Source: Aquimarina latercula DSM 2041 (GTDB lineage: Bacteria > Bacteroidota > Bacteroidia > Flavobacteriales > Flavobacteriaceae). From it: a DNA stretch of 64,000 bases. The translations under genes were made by a program, and so were the position numbers. The notes below the pieces were generated by a model. It was not told where the DNA came from. It was given only the letters and a program-made list of their open reading frames with translations, and searched no databases. This document shows, one piece after another, positions 9,213-19,051 of this stretch (its first letter is position 1; the number at the start of each line of letters is the position of its first letter). The DNA lies in contig NZ_AUMK01000004.1 of the NCBI RefSeq assembly GCF_000430645.1, positions 124,001-188,000 of the forward strand, in the 5' to 3' direction.

Positions 9213-11612
9213 ATGTTTAAGAATTATATCAAAATAGCATTTAGAAACCTCCTTAAAAACAGAATATATTCCTTGATTAATATTTCTGGTCTAGCCATTG
9301 GTATGGCAGTGACTATTATGATTGGACTTTGGGTTACAGATGAACTTAATTACAACAATTATTTTAATAACAAATCTACCGTTGCCCAGATATTTCAAAG
9401 TCAAACCTTTAATGGAAAGACTGGAACTGGGCCTGCAATTCCAAGGCCTTTGGAATTCGAACTACGTGAAAATTACAATGACCATTTTGAACATTTAGTA
9501 ATGTCTTCTTGGACCAACTCTTCATACTTACGATATGGAGAAACTAGTATTTCACGTTCAGGTAATTTTATGCAAGAAGGTGGCCCTAAAATATTAGATT
9601 TAAACATTTTACAAGGAGTAAGACAAGGGTTAAAAGAAAACAATTCTATAATGCTATCACAATCTACTGCAAAAGCATTATTCAATAAAGAAAATCCTAT
9701 TGGTAAGATAATCAAATTACAGAATGAAACAGATATGATCGTTACCGCTGTATATGAAGATGTTCCTATCAATAACTCTTTTGAAGATATGCATTATATC
9801 AGTCCTTGGAAATTTTATACTAAAATGCAACCTTGGATAGAAAATGCAAAAGATTCTTGGGGTAATAATTCTTTTCAACTGTTTGTTCAGATTAACAAAA
9901 ACACAACAATGGAAGCTGTAACTTCCATTATAAAAGATGCTAAGAAAAAAGTAGCAGAGGACGAATCTAGATTTAATCCGCAATTAATGCTATTACCAAT
10001 GGATGATTGGCATCTACGTTCTAATTTTGTAGACGGTATACGCAAAAATGGACGTATAGAAAATGTTTGGCTTTTTGGGATAATTGGGCTTTTTGTTTTA
10101 TTACTTGCTTGTATCAATTTTGTCAATTTAAGCACAGCGCGTTCAGAAAAACGTGCTACAGAAGTTGGTATTAGAAAATCTATTGGCTCTAAAAGAGGAC
10201 AACTTATTTTTCAATTTTTAAGTGAATCATTTTTAGTAGTTGTCTTTTCTTATGTATTAGCCATTATAATGGTATTACTCTTCTTAAGCAGTTTTAACAA
10301 CCTAGCCAGTAAAGAAATTGTATTTCCTTGGAGTAGTATCCAATTTTGGGGTATTTCTTTAATTTTTATCCTTATCACTTCCTTCTTATCAGGTAGCTAC
10401 CCTGCTTTATACTTATCTTCTTTCAACCCTGTTGCTGTATTAAAAGGCACATTTAAAGCAGGCCGTTTTGCAGCATTGCCAAGAAAAGTATTAGTAGTTA
10501 CACAGTTTACTGTTTCCATTGCTCTTATAATAGGTACACTCATAGTTATGAATCAAATAGAGTTCAGTAAAAACAGACCTGCAGGTTATAGTAAAAAGGG
10601 ATTGGTACAAATTCCAACATTCAGCCCAGAATTCGAAGGTAAGGCAGATATTATGCGTAATCAATTTATCGCGTCTGGTGCTGTCATGGAAATGGCAACC
10701 ACCAGTAGTCCCACCACAGCAGTTTGGTCTAATCGCGGAGGATATACTTGGGAAGGGAAACCAGAAGGATTTCAAGAAGATCTAGCATATACCGCTGTTT
10801 CGTATGAATTTACAGAAGCGCTTAATATTGAATTAGTAGCCGGCAGAGGCTTCTCTAGAGAATTTGCTACAGATTCTAACGCCGTAATACTTAATGAAAC
10901 AGCCGTTAAGTATATGGGGCTAAAAGATCCAATTGGAAAATATATAAGAGATTCTGATATAGAAGATCCGGAACCTCCAATGCAAATTATCGGTATTATG
11001 AAAGATATGATTGTGCAATCACCTTATAGTCCTGTAAAACAAGCAATGTACGTATTTGATAGACATAATAATGCTAGTTATTACAATGTACGTTTAAACC
11101 CCGATAAAAGCATAAGTAGTAGTTTACAATTAATTGAAGAAATATTCAAAAAGAATTTTCCAAACCTCCCTTTTGATTATCAATTTGTAGATCAAGAATA
11201 TGCCAAAAAATTTAGAGCAGAAGAGAGAATTGCAGGCCTTGCCAAAGTATTTACAATCTTAGCTATTTTTATAAGTCTTTTAGGTTTATTTGGCCTAGCT
11301 TCTTTTGTAGCAGAACAACGTACCAAGGAAATTGGTGTAAGAAAAATACTTGGAGCTTCTCTAGGTAATTTATGGATGTTACTTTCTAAAGACTTTATAA
11401 CCTTGGTAATTATAGCACTCTTTATTGCCGCTCCGATTGCTTATTATTTTATGAGTCAATGGTTACAAAAATTTTCTTACCGTACAGAGATCTCTTGGAA
11501 TACATTTATTATAGCAGGTTTTGGAGCACTTATTATTACAATCATAACTATTAGTATACAAGCCATAAAATCGGTCACAGCCAATCCAGTCGATTCATTA
11601 CGAACAGAATAA
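9213..11612 (+). CDS. Double FtsX/MacB_PCD permease 1 of 8
   Basis: The 799-residue protein contains two permease halves in one chain. A helix at 19-41 and a periplasmic core domain (45-280) are followed by three helices (285-405) with the coupling motif ATEVGIRKSIG (316-326). A fifth helix at 424-446 and a second periplasmic domain follow. The last three helices (from about 675) carry TKEIGVRKILGAS. The C-terminus is NPVDSLRTE. This equals a LolC/LolE-like pair fused, so one chain with two ATPase copies could make a complete transporter core. It differs from the later permeases in starting MFKNYIKIAF instead of MIRNYFKIA. Substrate unknown. Confidence 0.92.
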   Translation: MFKNYIKIAFRNLLKNRIYSLINISGLAIGMAVTIMIGLWVTDELNYNNYFNNKSTVAQIFQSQTFNGKTGTGPAIPRPLEFELRENYNDHFEHLVMSSWTNSSYLRYGETSISRSGNFMQEGGPKILDLNILQGVRQGLKENNSIMLSQSTAKALFNKENPIGKIIKLQNETDMIVTAVYEDVPINNSFEDMHYISPWKFYTKMQPWIENAKDSWGNNSFQLFVQINKNTTMEAVTSIIKDAKKKVAEDESRFNPQLMLLPMDDWHLRSNFVDGIRKNGRIENVWLFGIIGLFVLLLACINFVNLSTARSEKRATEVGIRKSIGSKRGQLIFQFLSESFLVVVFSYVLAIIMVLLFLSSFNNLASKEIVFPWSSIQFWGISLIFILITSFLSGSYPALYLSSFNPVAVLKGTFKAGRFAALPRKVLVVTQFTVSIALIIGTLIVMNQIEFSKNRPAGYSKKGLVQIPTFSPEFEGKADIMRNQFIASGAVMEMATTSSPTTAVWSNRGGYTWEGKPEGFQEDLAYTAVSYEFTEALNIELVAGRGFSREFATDSNAVILNETAVKYMGLKDPIGKYIRDSDIEDPEPPMQIIGIMKDMIVQSPYSPVKQAMYVFDRHNNASYYNVRLNPDKSISSSLQLIEEIFKKNFPNLPFDYQFVDQEYAKKFRAEERIAGLAKVFTILAIFISLLGLFGLASFVAEQRTKEIGVRKILGASLGNLWMLLSKDFITLVIIALFIAAPIAYYFMSQWLQKFSYRTEISWNTFIIAGFGALIITIITISIQAIKSVTANPVDSLRTE

Positions 11613-11695
11613 ATCAATCAATTTATCACTTTAGACAAATCAAAAAACGAACAGTAAACTAACAATCATGATCAGGAATTATTTTAAAATAGCAT
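11596..11695 (+). repeat. 100-bp junction repeat, copy 1
   Basis: This stretch covers the last codons of permease 1, the 55-bp intergenic leader and the first codons of permease 2. It is identical base for base to 14033-14132, which joins permeases 2 and 3. The repeat contains the leader core AAAAAACGAACAGTAAA just upstream of the start codon, so translation-initiation regions are also shared. Confidence 0.9.
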
Positions 11696-14049
11696 GGAGA
11701 AACCTTTGGAGAAGAAGAGGTTTTACATTCATCAATATTACGGGGTTATCAATAGGAATGACGGCTAGTTTTCTTATGCTGCTATATGTTAGTTTCGAAT
11801 TAAGCTACGATAGCTTTCATAGTAAAGCTGATGACATTTACAGAGTAGTTGCCGATATTAAAACTCCTTCTGATAATATAGAAGCTAATATTACTGCTTG
11901 GGCAGTACCACCAAATCTAGAGAAGGATTTTCCTGAAATAATTTCTGCGGTAAGAATTAATGATCTAAATATGATTGTTCGAAAAGGCGATCTAAAATTT
12001 AAAGAAACAAATGCTATTGCTGCTGATTCTAGTTTTTTCTCTGTTTTTGATTTCGAACTACTACAGGGAAACCCAAAAGAAGTATTAAAAAAACAATTCA
12101 GTGTCGTATTATCTGAAACTACAGCTAAGAAATATTTTGGTGATCAAAACCCTATTGGTAAATCCTTAAAAATAACTGAAGAAGGTTATAATTCTATTGT
12201 AACTGGAGTTATGAAAGATTTTCCTGAAAACTCTCATATACAAGCGGATATAATATTATCATTAACAACTTTTACGCAGCATTTAGATAAAGAATTAGAT
12301 ACTAGATGGGGTAGTTATGACGCTGCAGCTTACATTTTAGTGAATTCTAATACTGACCCTGATCAGCTTGCTTCCAAGTTTCCTGCTTTCTTAGAAAAGC
12401 ATAGTGGTGAATTCATGAAACAGAGCAAAATGTTTGTAACTCTAAATTTAGAACCTCTAAAAAGTTTATATCTAGAATCCACAAGAGGTGGAACTGGAGG
12501 TGGCAGTATGACTAATGTGTATATATTTTCTATCATTGCCATTTTTATTCTTCTTATTGCATCTATTAATTTTATTAATCTTACCACCGCTCGTTCTGTA
12601 GAACGAGCAAAAGAAGTAGGAATTAGAAAAGTAATGGGAGCAGAAAAACAACAGCTATCATTACAATTTATTGGAGAATCTATTATAACCTGTTTATTAG
12701 CCTTTTTAATAACAACTTTATTAATCATTATAATCTTACCATTTTTTAATGAAATTGCTGGAAAAATAATTAGTGAAGGTCTTTTTTCTAACTACGTCAA
12801 TATAATTAAACTATTAGGTATTTCATTAGCTATAGGAATTTTTGCTGGAATTTACCCTTCAATAGTTTTATCATCTTTTAAACCAATACAGGTTTTAAAA
12901 GGAAATTTTTCTACTGGTGGCAAAGGTGTTCTTCTTCGAAAAAGCTTAGTAATTGTCCAATTTACTATTTCAATTATTCTTATAACTGGTACGATTATTA
13001 TTTATAATCAAATGAAATATATGCAAAATCAGGAATTAGGATTCAACAAAGATCGTTTACTAATTCTTGAGGCTGAATCTTCTAAATCACAATTATCGCT
13101 AAAGCACGCTATTGATAAAATCCCTGGGGTTAAATTTACAAGCTTAGGATCTAGTGTTCCTGGAGGAGGAAACTCATCTGCCTATTCTGAAATAGAAAAT
13201 AAAGCGGGGGATCTTCAAATTGCAAACTTAGATCTCTATTTTGTAGATCACGAATATATCCCTCAATTCGATCTTAAAATAATAGCAGGAAGAGCTTTTT
13301 CTAAAGATTTTGCTTCTGATTCTACGCAAGCAATGATTATTAATGAAGAAGCGGTAAAACTTTTGGGATATAATGATCCGCAAAATGCAGTTGGTGCCAG
13401 GTTCAAGCAATGGGGTCGAGAAGGTCAAGTAATAGGTGTTGTTAAAGATTTCCATTTTAATTCATTACACGATAATATTGGTCCACTCACGATGCGAATG
13501 GAGCGAAATAGAAATGATTTAATTACAGTAAAATTAGCACCTAACAATATAAAAGAAACCATTGGCGAAATTGAAAAATTGTGGGAATCTTTTTTACCTG
13601 AGCAACCATTTGATTACTTCTTTCTAGATGATTCTTTTAATGAACAATATGAAAACGAAGAACGATTCGGCAACCTATTTTTATACTTCGCTAGCTTAGC
13701 TATATTAATTTCTTGTTTAGGATTACTTGGACTTGCAGCATATAGTACCTTACAACGAAGAAGAGAAATCGGAATTCGCAAAGTAATCGGAGCTTCTGTT
13801 TCAGAAATTGTAAACCTTCTGTCTAAAGACTTCTTAAAACTAGTAATGATCGCTTTTGCTATCGCCTCTCCTATTGCGTGGTATGTTATGTACAATTGGT
13901 TACAAGACTTTGCTTTTAGAATAGACATAAAATGGTGGATGTTCCTTTTATCAGGTGGTTCTGCTATATTAATTGCAATACTAACAGTTAGTTTTCATGC
14001 GGTAAAAGCTTCCTTATCAAACCCAGTGAAAGCATTACGAACAGAATAA
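11668..14049 (+). CDS. Double FtsX/MacB_PCD permease 2 of 8
   Basis: The 793-residue protein begins MIRNYFKIAW. Helix 1 is at about 21-43 and a periplasmic core domain extends to about 280. A GGTGGGS linker leads into helices 2-4 with coupling motif KEVGIRKVMGAE (about 315-326). A second half carries REIGIRKVIGAS near residue 700, and the chain ends NPVKALRTE. It is flanked on both sides by copies of the 100-bp junction repeat. The gene could thus be deleted or duplicated cleanly by recombination between them. Length and topology match the other seven permeases, but the periplasmic domains are clearly diverged. Confidence 0.92.
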   Translation: MIRNYFKIAWRNLWRRRGFTFINITGLSIGMTASFLMLLYVSFELSYDSFHSKADDIYRVVADIKTPSDNIEANITAWAVPPNLEKDFPEIISAVRINDLNMIVRKGDLKFKETNAIAADSSFFSVFDFELLQGNPKEVLKKQFSVVLSETTAKKYFGDQNPIGKSLKITEEGYNSIVTGVMKDFPENSHIQADIILSLTTFTQHLDKELDTRWGSYDAAAYILVNSNTDPDQLASKFPAFLEKHSGEFMKQSKMFVTLNLEPLKSLYLESTRGGTGGGSMTNVYIFSIIAIFILLIASINFINLTTARSVERAKEVGIRKVMGAEKQQLSLQFIGESIITCLLAFLITTLLIIIILPFFNEIAGKIISEGLFSNYVNIIKLLGISLAIGIFAGIYPSIVLSSFKPIQVLKGNFSTGGKGVLLRKSLVIVQFTISIILITGTIIIYNQMKYMQNQELGFNKDRLLILEAESSKSQLSLKHAIDKIPGVKFTSLGSSVPGGGNSSAYSEIENKAGDLQIANLDLYFVDHEYIPQFDLKIIAGRAFSKDFASDSTQAMIINEEAVKLLGYNDPQNAVGARFKQWGREGQVIGVVKDFHFNSLHDNIGPLTMRMERNRNDLITVKLAPNNIKETIGEIEKLWESFLPEQPFDYFFLDDSFNEQYENEERFGNLFLYFASLAILISCLGLLGLAAYSTLQRRREIGIRKVIGASVSEIVNLLSKDFLKLVMIAFAIASPIAWYVMYNWLQDFAFRIDIKWWMFLLSGGSAILIAILTVSFHAVKASLSNPVKALRTE

Positions 14050-14132
14050 ATCAATCAATTTATCACTTTAGACAAATCAAAAAACGAACAGTAAACTAAC
14101 AATCATGATCAGGAATTATTTTAAAATAGCAT
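14033..14132 (+). repeat. 100-bp junction repeat, copy 2
   Basis: This copy is identical to 11596-11695. It spans the end of permease 2, the 55-bp leader and the first ten codons of permease 3. Divergence resumes immediately outside the block on both sides. That argues for a recent exchange or duplication limited to the junction, or for conversion between copies. Confidence 0.9.
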
Positions 14133-16525
14133 TTAGAAGTCTATGGAAAGATCGAACCTTCTCCTTCTTAAATATTATAGGGCTTACAATAGCATTTGGG
14201 GTAGCTATATTGTTATCTATGTATGCAGTTTTTCAACTTTCCTTTGATCGTTTTCATGAAAAAGGAAACCAACTTTATCAAGTATATTCAGAAGATAGCA
14301 CTCCCAAAGGGCTTAAAGCTAATATTGCAAAACCAGAGCCTTTTGCAGCAGCACTTCAGAATGAAACAACTGGCATTAAAAGGATTACACGACATAGTGG
14401 CTCGGGTATTCTATTAAGTCATCAAGGCAAACAACTGAATATGCATGCATCTTATGTAGATCCTGATTTTTTTGATATGTTTAGCTTTCCAATAATAAAG
14501 GGAAATGTTCAAAATCCAATAACCTCAGAATCTTCCATTGTTATTACTGAAGAAGCTGCAAAACGAATATTTGGAGCAGAAAATCCTATTGGGCAAACTG
14601 TTACAGTTTTAAGAGATGAAGAAGAAGTACCATTTAATGTTACTGCCATTGTTAAAGATTTTCCTGCTACAAGTTCCATGGGTTTTGATGTTGCGCTCAA
14701 TTTTAAAAGTCAATCGAAGCACGCTTACGCCAGAACTATAGGGAGATGGGATATGTCGAATCACGAAGTTTATATACAACTCTCTAAAGAAATAACACCT
14801 GAACAGCTAGAGAAAAGCACGGTAAATTTCGCCAAACTGCATTATAAAAGTCAGATTGAACATGCCAAACGTGACGGTGCACAACCTAATGCGGATGGAC
14901 ATTATAAACAAATTAAACTATTGTCATTTCCTGACACTCGTTTTGCTAATTTTAATCAAGGTATGGTAACTGTAAATCGTAGTATGCCATATTCGGTATT
15001 AGGTATTGCTATTTTGATTGTATTTATCGCCTGTATCAACTTCATAAATATGACCATCGCAAAAAGCTCGCAAAGATTAAGAGAGATTGGAATGCGTAAA
15101 ACGTTAGGAGCTAATAAATCGCAACTGTTCTTTCAGTTTTGGGGTGAAAGTATTTTAGTTTTTTTGGTATCTACAAGTCTAGGAGTTTTTACTGCTTCTT
15201 TATTGTTACAACCTTTTCAGACATTATTTAAAACTAAAGCTTCTTTCGAAACCTTATTGAATCCTTATACATTATCTGGTTTAATTTTAAGCTTGGTAGT
15301 TATCACAGTAATTACTGGAGGGTATCCTTCTTTATTAATGAGCCGATTAGGCACTTTGCAAAGTCTAAAAGGCAAAATAGAAAGTAGTGGAAAGAATCAT
15401 TTAAGAAACAGTTTAATAGTATTGCAATTTGGAATTGCTATAGTACTCATTAGTGGAACACTGGTGCTTTGGAATCAGTTAGAGTTTATGCGCACAAAAG
15501 ATTTAGGATTTAATAAAGACCAGGTAATTGCTTTTCCTCTTAATGGAAAACGTAATGATCAGCAAGCTTTGAAACTACTTCGAAACAAACTTGAAGCCTA
15601 TACAGATATAGTTAGTATTACAGCTTCCAATAATATTTTGGGTTTTGGAAAAGACGGAAATCGTTCTACCAGTGTTTTAGGTTTTGACCATAAAGGTCGT
15701 GGTATAAATACTCACATGTTAGTTGTTGATGCAGACTATGTAGAAACCTTAGATTTAAATCTTACAGAAGGTCGTTCTTTTCGAAAAAACTTAGCCAGTG
15801 ATAGTTTATCGGTAATCATCAATGAATCGATGGCGAAGCAATTAAACGAAAAAGATATTTTAAACACAAAAATCATCTTAGAAGATTCTATAGCGTTTTC
15901 GGTAGTAGGAGTCATAAAAGACTTTAATTTCCAGGAACTCGATCGAAATATTGCACCGATGTCGCTTTTTGCATTACCTAATTGGAATTTAAGACACGTA
16001 TATGTAAAAGTATCACCTCACAATCTAGAACAATCCTTTACGAATGTAAAAGCTGCATGGGCATCCATAGAATCTAATGCAGAATTCCTAGGATCATTTT
16101 TAGATGAAAACATCGAACGTACACTACACAACGAGCGCTCAATGATAACTATGATTGGTAGTGGTTCTATCCTTGCAATTATCTTAAGTTGTATTGGTTT
16201 ATTTGCTATCTCACTTCTAGTAGTGGCACAACGCAGAAAAGAAATTGGAATCCGAAAAGTAGTGGGTGCCAGTGTCTCAAAAATTACAATGATGCTCACT
16301 ACCGACTTTTTAAAACTTGTACTCATAGCATTCATAATAGCTACTCCCATCTCGTGGTATTTTTCTTCTCAATGGCTTCAGAATTACACCTATCGTATAC
16401 ATCTCACTTTTTGGATTTTTCTTACAGCAGGAAGCATTGCAATCATAATTGCATTGGCTACGATTAGTATAAAAACGATCAATGCTGCTATACAGAACCC
16501 TATAAAAAGTCTTAAAACCGAATAA
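14105..16525 (+). CDS. Double FtsX/MacB_PCD permease 3 of 8
   Basis: The 806-residue protein begins MIRNYFKIAF and has the same two-half layout. The first coupling motif reads REIGMRKTLGAN, with M in place of the usual V or I. The second reads KEIGIRKVVGAS and lies near residue 715. Its first periplasmic domain is basic and histidine-rich compared with the other copies (QSKHAYARTIGRW, KSQIEHAKRDGAQ), which may mean a different ligand surface. It ends NPIKSLKTE. The 25-bp gap to permease 4 differs from the 55-bp gap preceding this gene. Export of an unknown substrate through the shared adaptor and channel is inferred. Confidence 0.92.
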   Translation: MIRNYFKIAFRSLWKDRTFSFLNIIGLTIAFGVAILLSMYAVFQLSFDRFHEKGNQLYQVYSEDSTPKGLKANIAKPEPFAAALQNETTGIKRITRHSGSGILLSHQGKQLNMHASYVDPDFFDMFSFPIIKGNVQNPITSESSIVITEEAAKRIFGAENPIGQTVTVLRDEEEVPFNVTAIVKDFPATSSMGFDVALNFKSQSKHAYARTIGRWDMSNHEVYIQLSKEITPEQLEKSTVNFAKLHYKSQIEHAKRDGAQPNADGHYKQIKLLSFPDTRFANFNQGMVTVNRSMPYSVLGIAILIVFIACINFINMTIAKSSQRLREIGMRKTLGANKSQLFFQFWGESILVFLVSTSLGVFTASLLLQPFQTLFKTKASFETLLNPYTLSGLILSLVVITVITGGYPSLLMSRLGTLQSLKGKIESSGKNHLRNSLIVLQFGIAIVLISGTLVLWNQLEFMRTKDLGFNKDQVIAFPLNGKRNDQQALKLLRNKLEAYTDIVSITASNNILGFGKDGNRSTSVLGFDHKGRGINTHMLVVDADYVETLDLNLTEGRSFRKNLASDSLSVIINESMAKQLNEKDILNTKIILEDSIAFSVVGVIKDFNFQELDRNIAPMSLFALPNWNLRHVYVKVSPHNLEQSFTNVKAAWASIESNAEFLGSFLDENIERTLHNERSMITMIGSGSILAIILSCIGLFAISLLVVAQRRKEIGIRKVVGASVSKITMMLTTDFLKLVLIAFIIATPISWYFSSQWLQNYTYRIHLTFWIFLTAGSIAIIIALATISIKTINAAIQNPIKSLKTE

Positions 16526-16578
16526 ATCATCAATCAAAAAACGCACAATCATGATAAGGAATTATTTTAAAATAGCTT
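16520..16578 (+). repeat. 59-bp junction repeat, copy A
   Basis: This block runs from the stop region of permease 3 through the 25-bp leader into the first codons of permease 4. It matches 18993-19051 at 58 of 59 positions; the only difference is ACGCACAATC here against ACGAACAATC there. It also resembles the 100-bp repeat in its ATCAAAAAACG leader and its MIRNYFKIA coding part. Confidence 0.85.
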
Positions 16579-18998
16579 GGAGAAATATACGGAAGCAAAA
16601 AGTATTTTCTTTGATCAATGTAATTGGTCTTACTATAGGTTTAAGTGTATCATTCATTATTGGCCTAATGGTATATTATGATTACAGTTTTGATAAGTTT
16701 CATACCGATGGTGACCAGATCTACAGAATCGTTACAGATTTTCACAGTCCAGAAGGAACATTCTATAACTCAGGTGTCACGGTAGCCTTAGAAGATGCTA
16801 TAAAAGATAATTCGAATTTTGAAATAGTAAGTGGCTTCTATGTTGAAAGACCAGCAAGTGTTCAAAACAAGGAACAAAACATCAAATTAAAATGGCCAAA
16901 ACATGTGATTTTTACCGACCCAGATTATTTCGATCTTTTTCAGTATAACTTTATTGCAGGAAATCAGTCAACTGCATTATCAAACCCAAATAATGTTGTG
17001 CTAACAGCCGAAAGAGCTTCCAATTATTTCCCTGATTTATCACCGAATGAAGTTATAGGGAAAACATTAATTTACAACGATTCATTAAATATTACGGTAA
17101 CAGCAGTCGTAGAATCTTTTAAAGAGCGAACAGATTTTGTTTTTCAAGAATTTATCTCAGGTCCAACACTTCTTAAAACAAGATTAAGAGGAAACTTCTT
17201 AGACAAGAATTGGAATTCTACTGATTCTAATTCACAGTTATTTGTTAAGGTAAATCAACAAGCAAACTTTCAAAAAATACAGGAAGAGTTTAATGCTTTG
17301 GCAGATGAACATTTAGATGAATACTCTCGTAGCCACGGACAATCTAAAGAGTTTAAATTACAAACTCTAAATGATATTCATTTTAATAAAAACTATGGTG
17401 TTTACGATTGGACACAAGGGCAAGCCAGCAAACCTTTATTAAGAAATCTAGCACTTGTGGCATTATTTCTATTATTACTTGGATGTATTAATTTTATAAA
17501 TCTTAATACTGCTCAAGCAACAAGGCGCGCAAAAGAAATTGGAATAAGAAAAACATTAGGTAGTTCTAGAAAACAACTAATTAGTCAATTCTTAGGAGAA
17601 ACATTTTTATTGGTATTATTTTCTACTATACTATCACTAATATTATCAAAATGGTTACTTAATCTTTTTTCAGATTTCATAGCCGAAGACCTAGATTTTC
17701 AGTTATTCAGCAATCCAATAATTATCATTGGCATCGTAATACTTGTAGTAATAATCACCATACTATCTGGTTTTTACCCTGCACTGGTACTATCAAAATT
17801 TAATACTATTACGGTCCTGAAAAATAATATCGCAGTCGGGGAAAGAAAAAATGGGCTTAGAAAGTTTCTTACTGTTTTTCAGTTTACAATTGCTCAAGTT
17901 TTTATAATAGGAACCTTATTAGTAGGAAAACAAATTAATTTTTTGCTTAATCAAGATATGGGGTTTAAAACAGAGGCTGTTGTATCGGTCTATAGTCCTA
18001 GAGGAGAACGACAACTTGATAAGAAGAAACGATACTTACAAAAGTTACAAAGTATTCCACAAATTAAACAATTAAGTTTAGGAGGTGCGCCACCAGCTTC
18101 TTTATCTTCTAACACTACAACCACCAATTACAAAACTGAAGAAAGAGATGTTCAATCAGATTTACAATTCATTTTTGGGGATACCAATTATTCAAAACTT
18201 TTTGAACTAGAATTATTAGCGGGTAGAACATATAGAAACGATACTATAAAAGAAATCGTTATTAACGAAGCAGCAAGAAAAGTCTATGGGTTTAAAACAC
18301 CAGAAGATGCCATCGGAAAAAGAATAGACTTCGGAGATTATACTGTTCCTATTGTAGGTGTTATGGCCGACTTCTATCAACGTTCATTAAAATCAGAGAT
18401 TCGTCCAATGGCATTACGAGGTGATTGGGACAGAGATGTTTTTAGTCGATTCCAAGCAGTACATATCGCTTTCCAAAACACCAATCCCGACGATTTGCAA
18501 TCTACATTATCCAAAATTAAATCTGCATATGGTGATGTATACACAGATAAAGAAGACTATCGTATAGATTTTATGGATGAAACTGTAGCTAAGTTTTATA
18601 AAAGAGAACAAAAAGTTTCTAAATTATTGAATTGGGCAACAGGTTTATCAATTCTAATTAGTTGTTTAGGACTTCTTGGATTAGTAATCTATACTACCAA
18701 TAGAAGGGTTAAAGAAATTGGTGTTCGCAAGGTTTTAGGAGCTTCATTATTACAGATAAACACATTGCTATGCAAAGAATTTTTAATTCTAGTAGGTATT
18801 GCATTTATAATAGCAACACCAATTGCCTGGTATGGAATTCATAATTGGTTACAGGATTTCGCATACAGAAGCGATATAAGTTTTTGGACATTTTTAGTAA
18901 GTGGATGTTTAATGATGCTATTCGCATTATTGGTAATAGGTTTTAAAACCTTTCAGGCAGCAAATGCTAATCCGGTAAACTCATTACGCACAGAATAA
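16551..18998 (+). CDS. Double FtsX/MacB_PCD permease 4 of 8
   Basis: At 815 residues this is the longest permease of the set. It begins MIRNYFKIAW. The first coupling motif is KEIGIRKTLGSS and the second KEIGVRKVLGAS. The second periplasmic part holds a serine/threonine-rich stretch (PPASLSSNTTTTNYK) not seen in the others. The C-terminus is NPVNSLRTE, the same as in permease 5. It lies between the two 59-bp junction repeats. Helix 1 (about 20-42) and the second-half helix 5 are clear, and all eight expected membrane helices are present. It is predicted to be functional, with an unknown substrate. Confidence 0.92.
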   Translation: MIRNYFKIAWRNIRKQKVFSLINVIGLTIGLSVSFIIGLMVYYDYSFDKFHTDGDQIYRIVTDFHSPEGTFYNSGVTVALEDAIKDNSNFEIVSGFYVERPASVQNKEQNIKLKWPKHVIFTDPDYFDLFQYNFIAGNQSTALSNPNNVVLTAERASNYFPDLSPNEVIGKTLIYNDSLNITVTAVVESFKERTDFVFQEFISGPTLLKTRLRGNFLDKNWNSTDSNSQLFVKVNQQANFQKIQEEFNALADEHLDEYSRSHGQSKEFKLQTLNDIHFNKNYGVYDWTQGQASKPLLRNLALVALFLLLLGCINFINLNTAQATRRAKEIGIRKTLGSSRKQLISQFLGETFLLVLFSTILSLILSKWLLNLFSDFIAEDLDFQLFSNPIIIIGIVILVVIITILSGFYPALVLSKFNTITVLKNNIAVGERKNGLRKFLTVFQFTIAQVFIIGTLLVGKQINFLLNQDMGFKTEAVVSVYSPRGERQLDKKKRYLQKLQSIPQIKQLSLGGAPPASLSSNTTTTNYKTEERDVQSDLQFIFGDTNYSKLFELELLAGRTYRNDTIKEIVINEAARKVYGFKTPEDAIGKRIDFGDYTVPIVGVMADFYQRSLKSEIRPMALRGDWDRDVFSRFQAVHIAFQNTNPDDLQSTLSKIKSAYGDVYTDKEDYRIDFMDETVAKFYKREQKVSKLLNWATGLSILISCLGLLGLVIYTTNRRVKEIGVRKVLGASLLQINTLLCKEFLILVGIAFIIATPIAWYGIHNWLQDFAYRSDISFWTFLVSGCLMMLFALLVIGFKTFQAANANPVNSLRTE

Positions 18999-19051
18999 AT
19001 CATCAATCAAAAAACGAACAATCATGATAAGGAATTATTTTAAAATAGCTT
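18993..19051 (+). repeat. 59-bp junction repeat, copy B
   Basis: This block joins permeases 4 and 5 and matches 16520-16578 at 58 of 59 positions. The intergenic leader is 25 bp in both places and reads ATCATCAATCAAAAAACG before the start. Confidence 0.85.

Noticed and set aside
12363..12728. Minus-strand 121-codon frame within permease 2, with similar antisense frames in other permeases
   Set aside because: Antisense frames recur at the same place because the helix/coupling region is conserved; they are shadows of the permease code.
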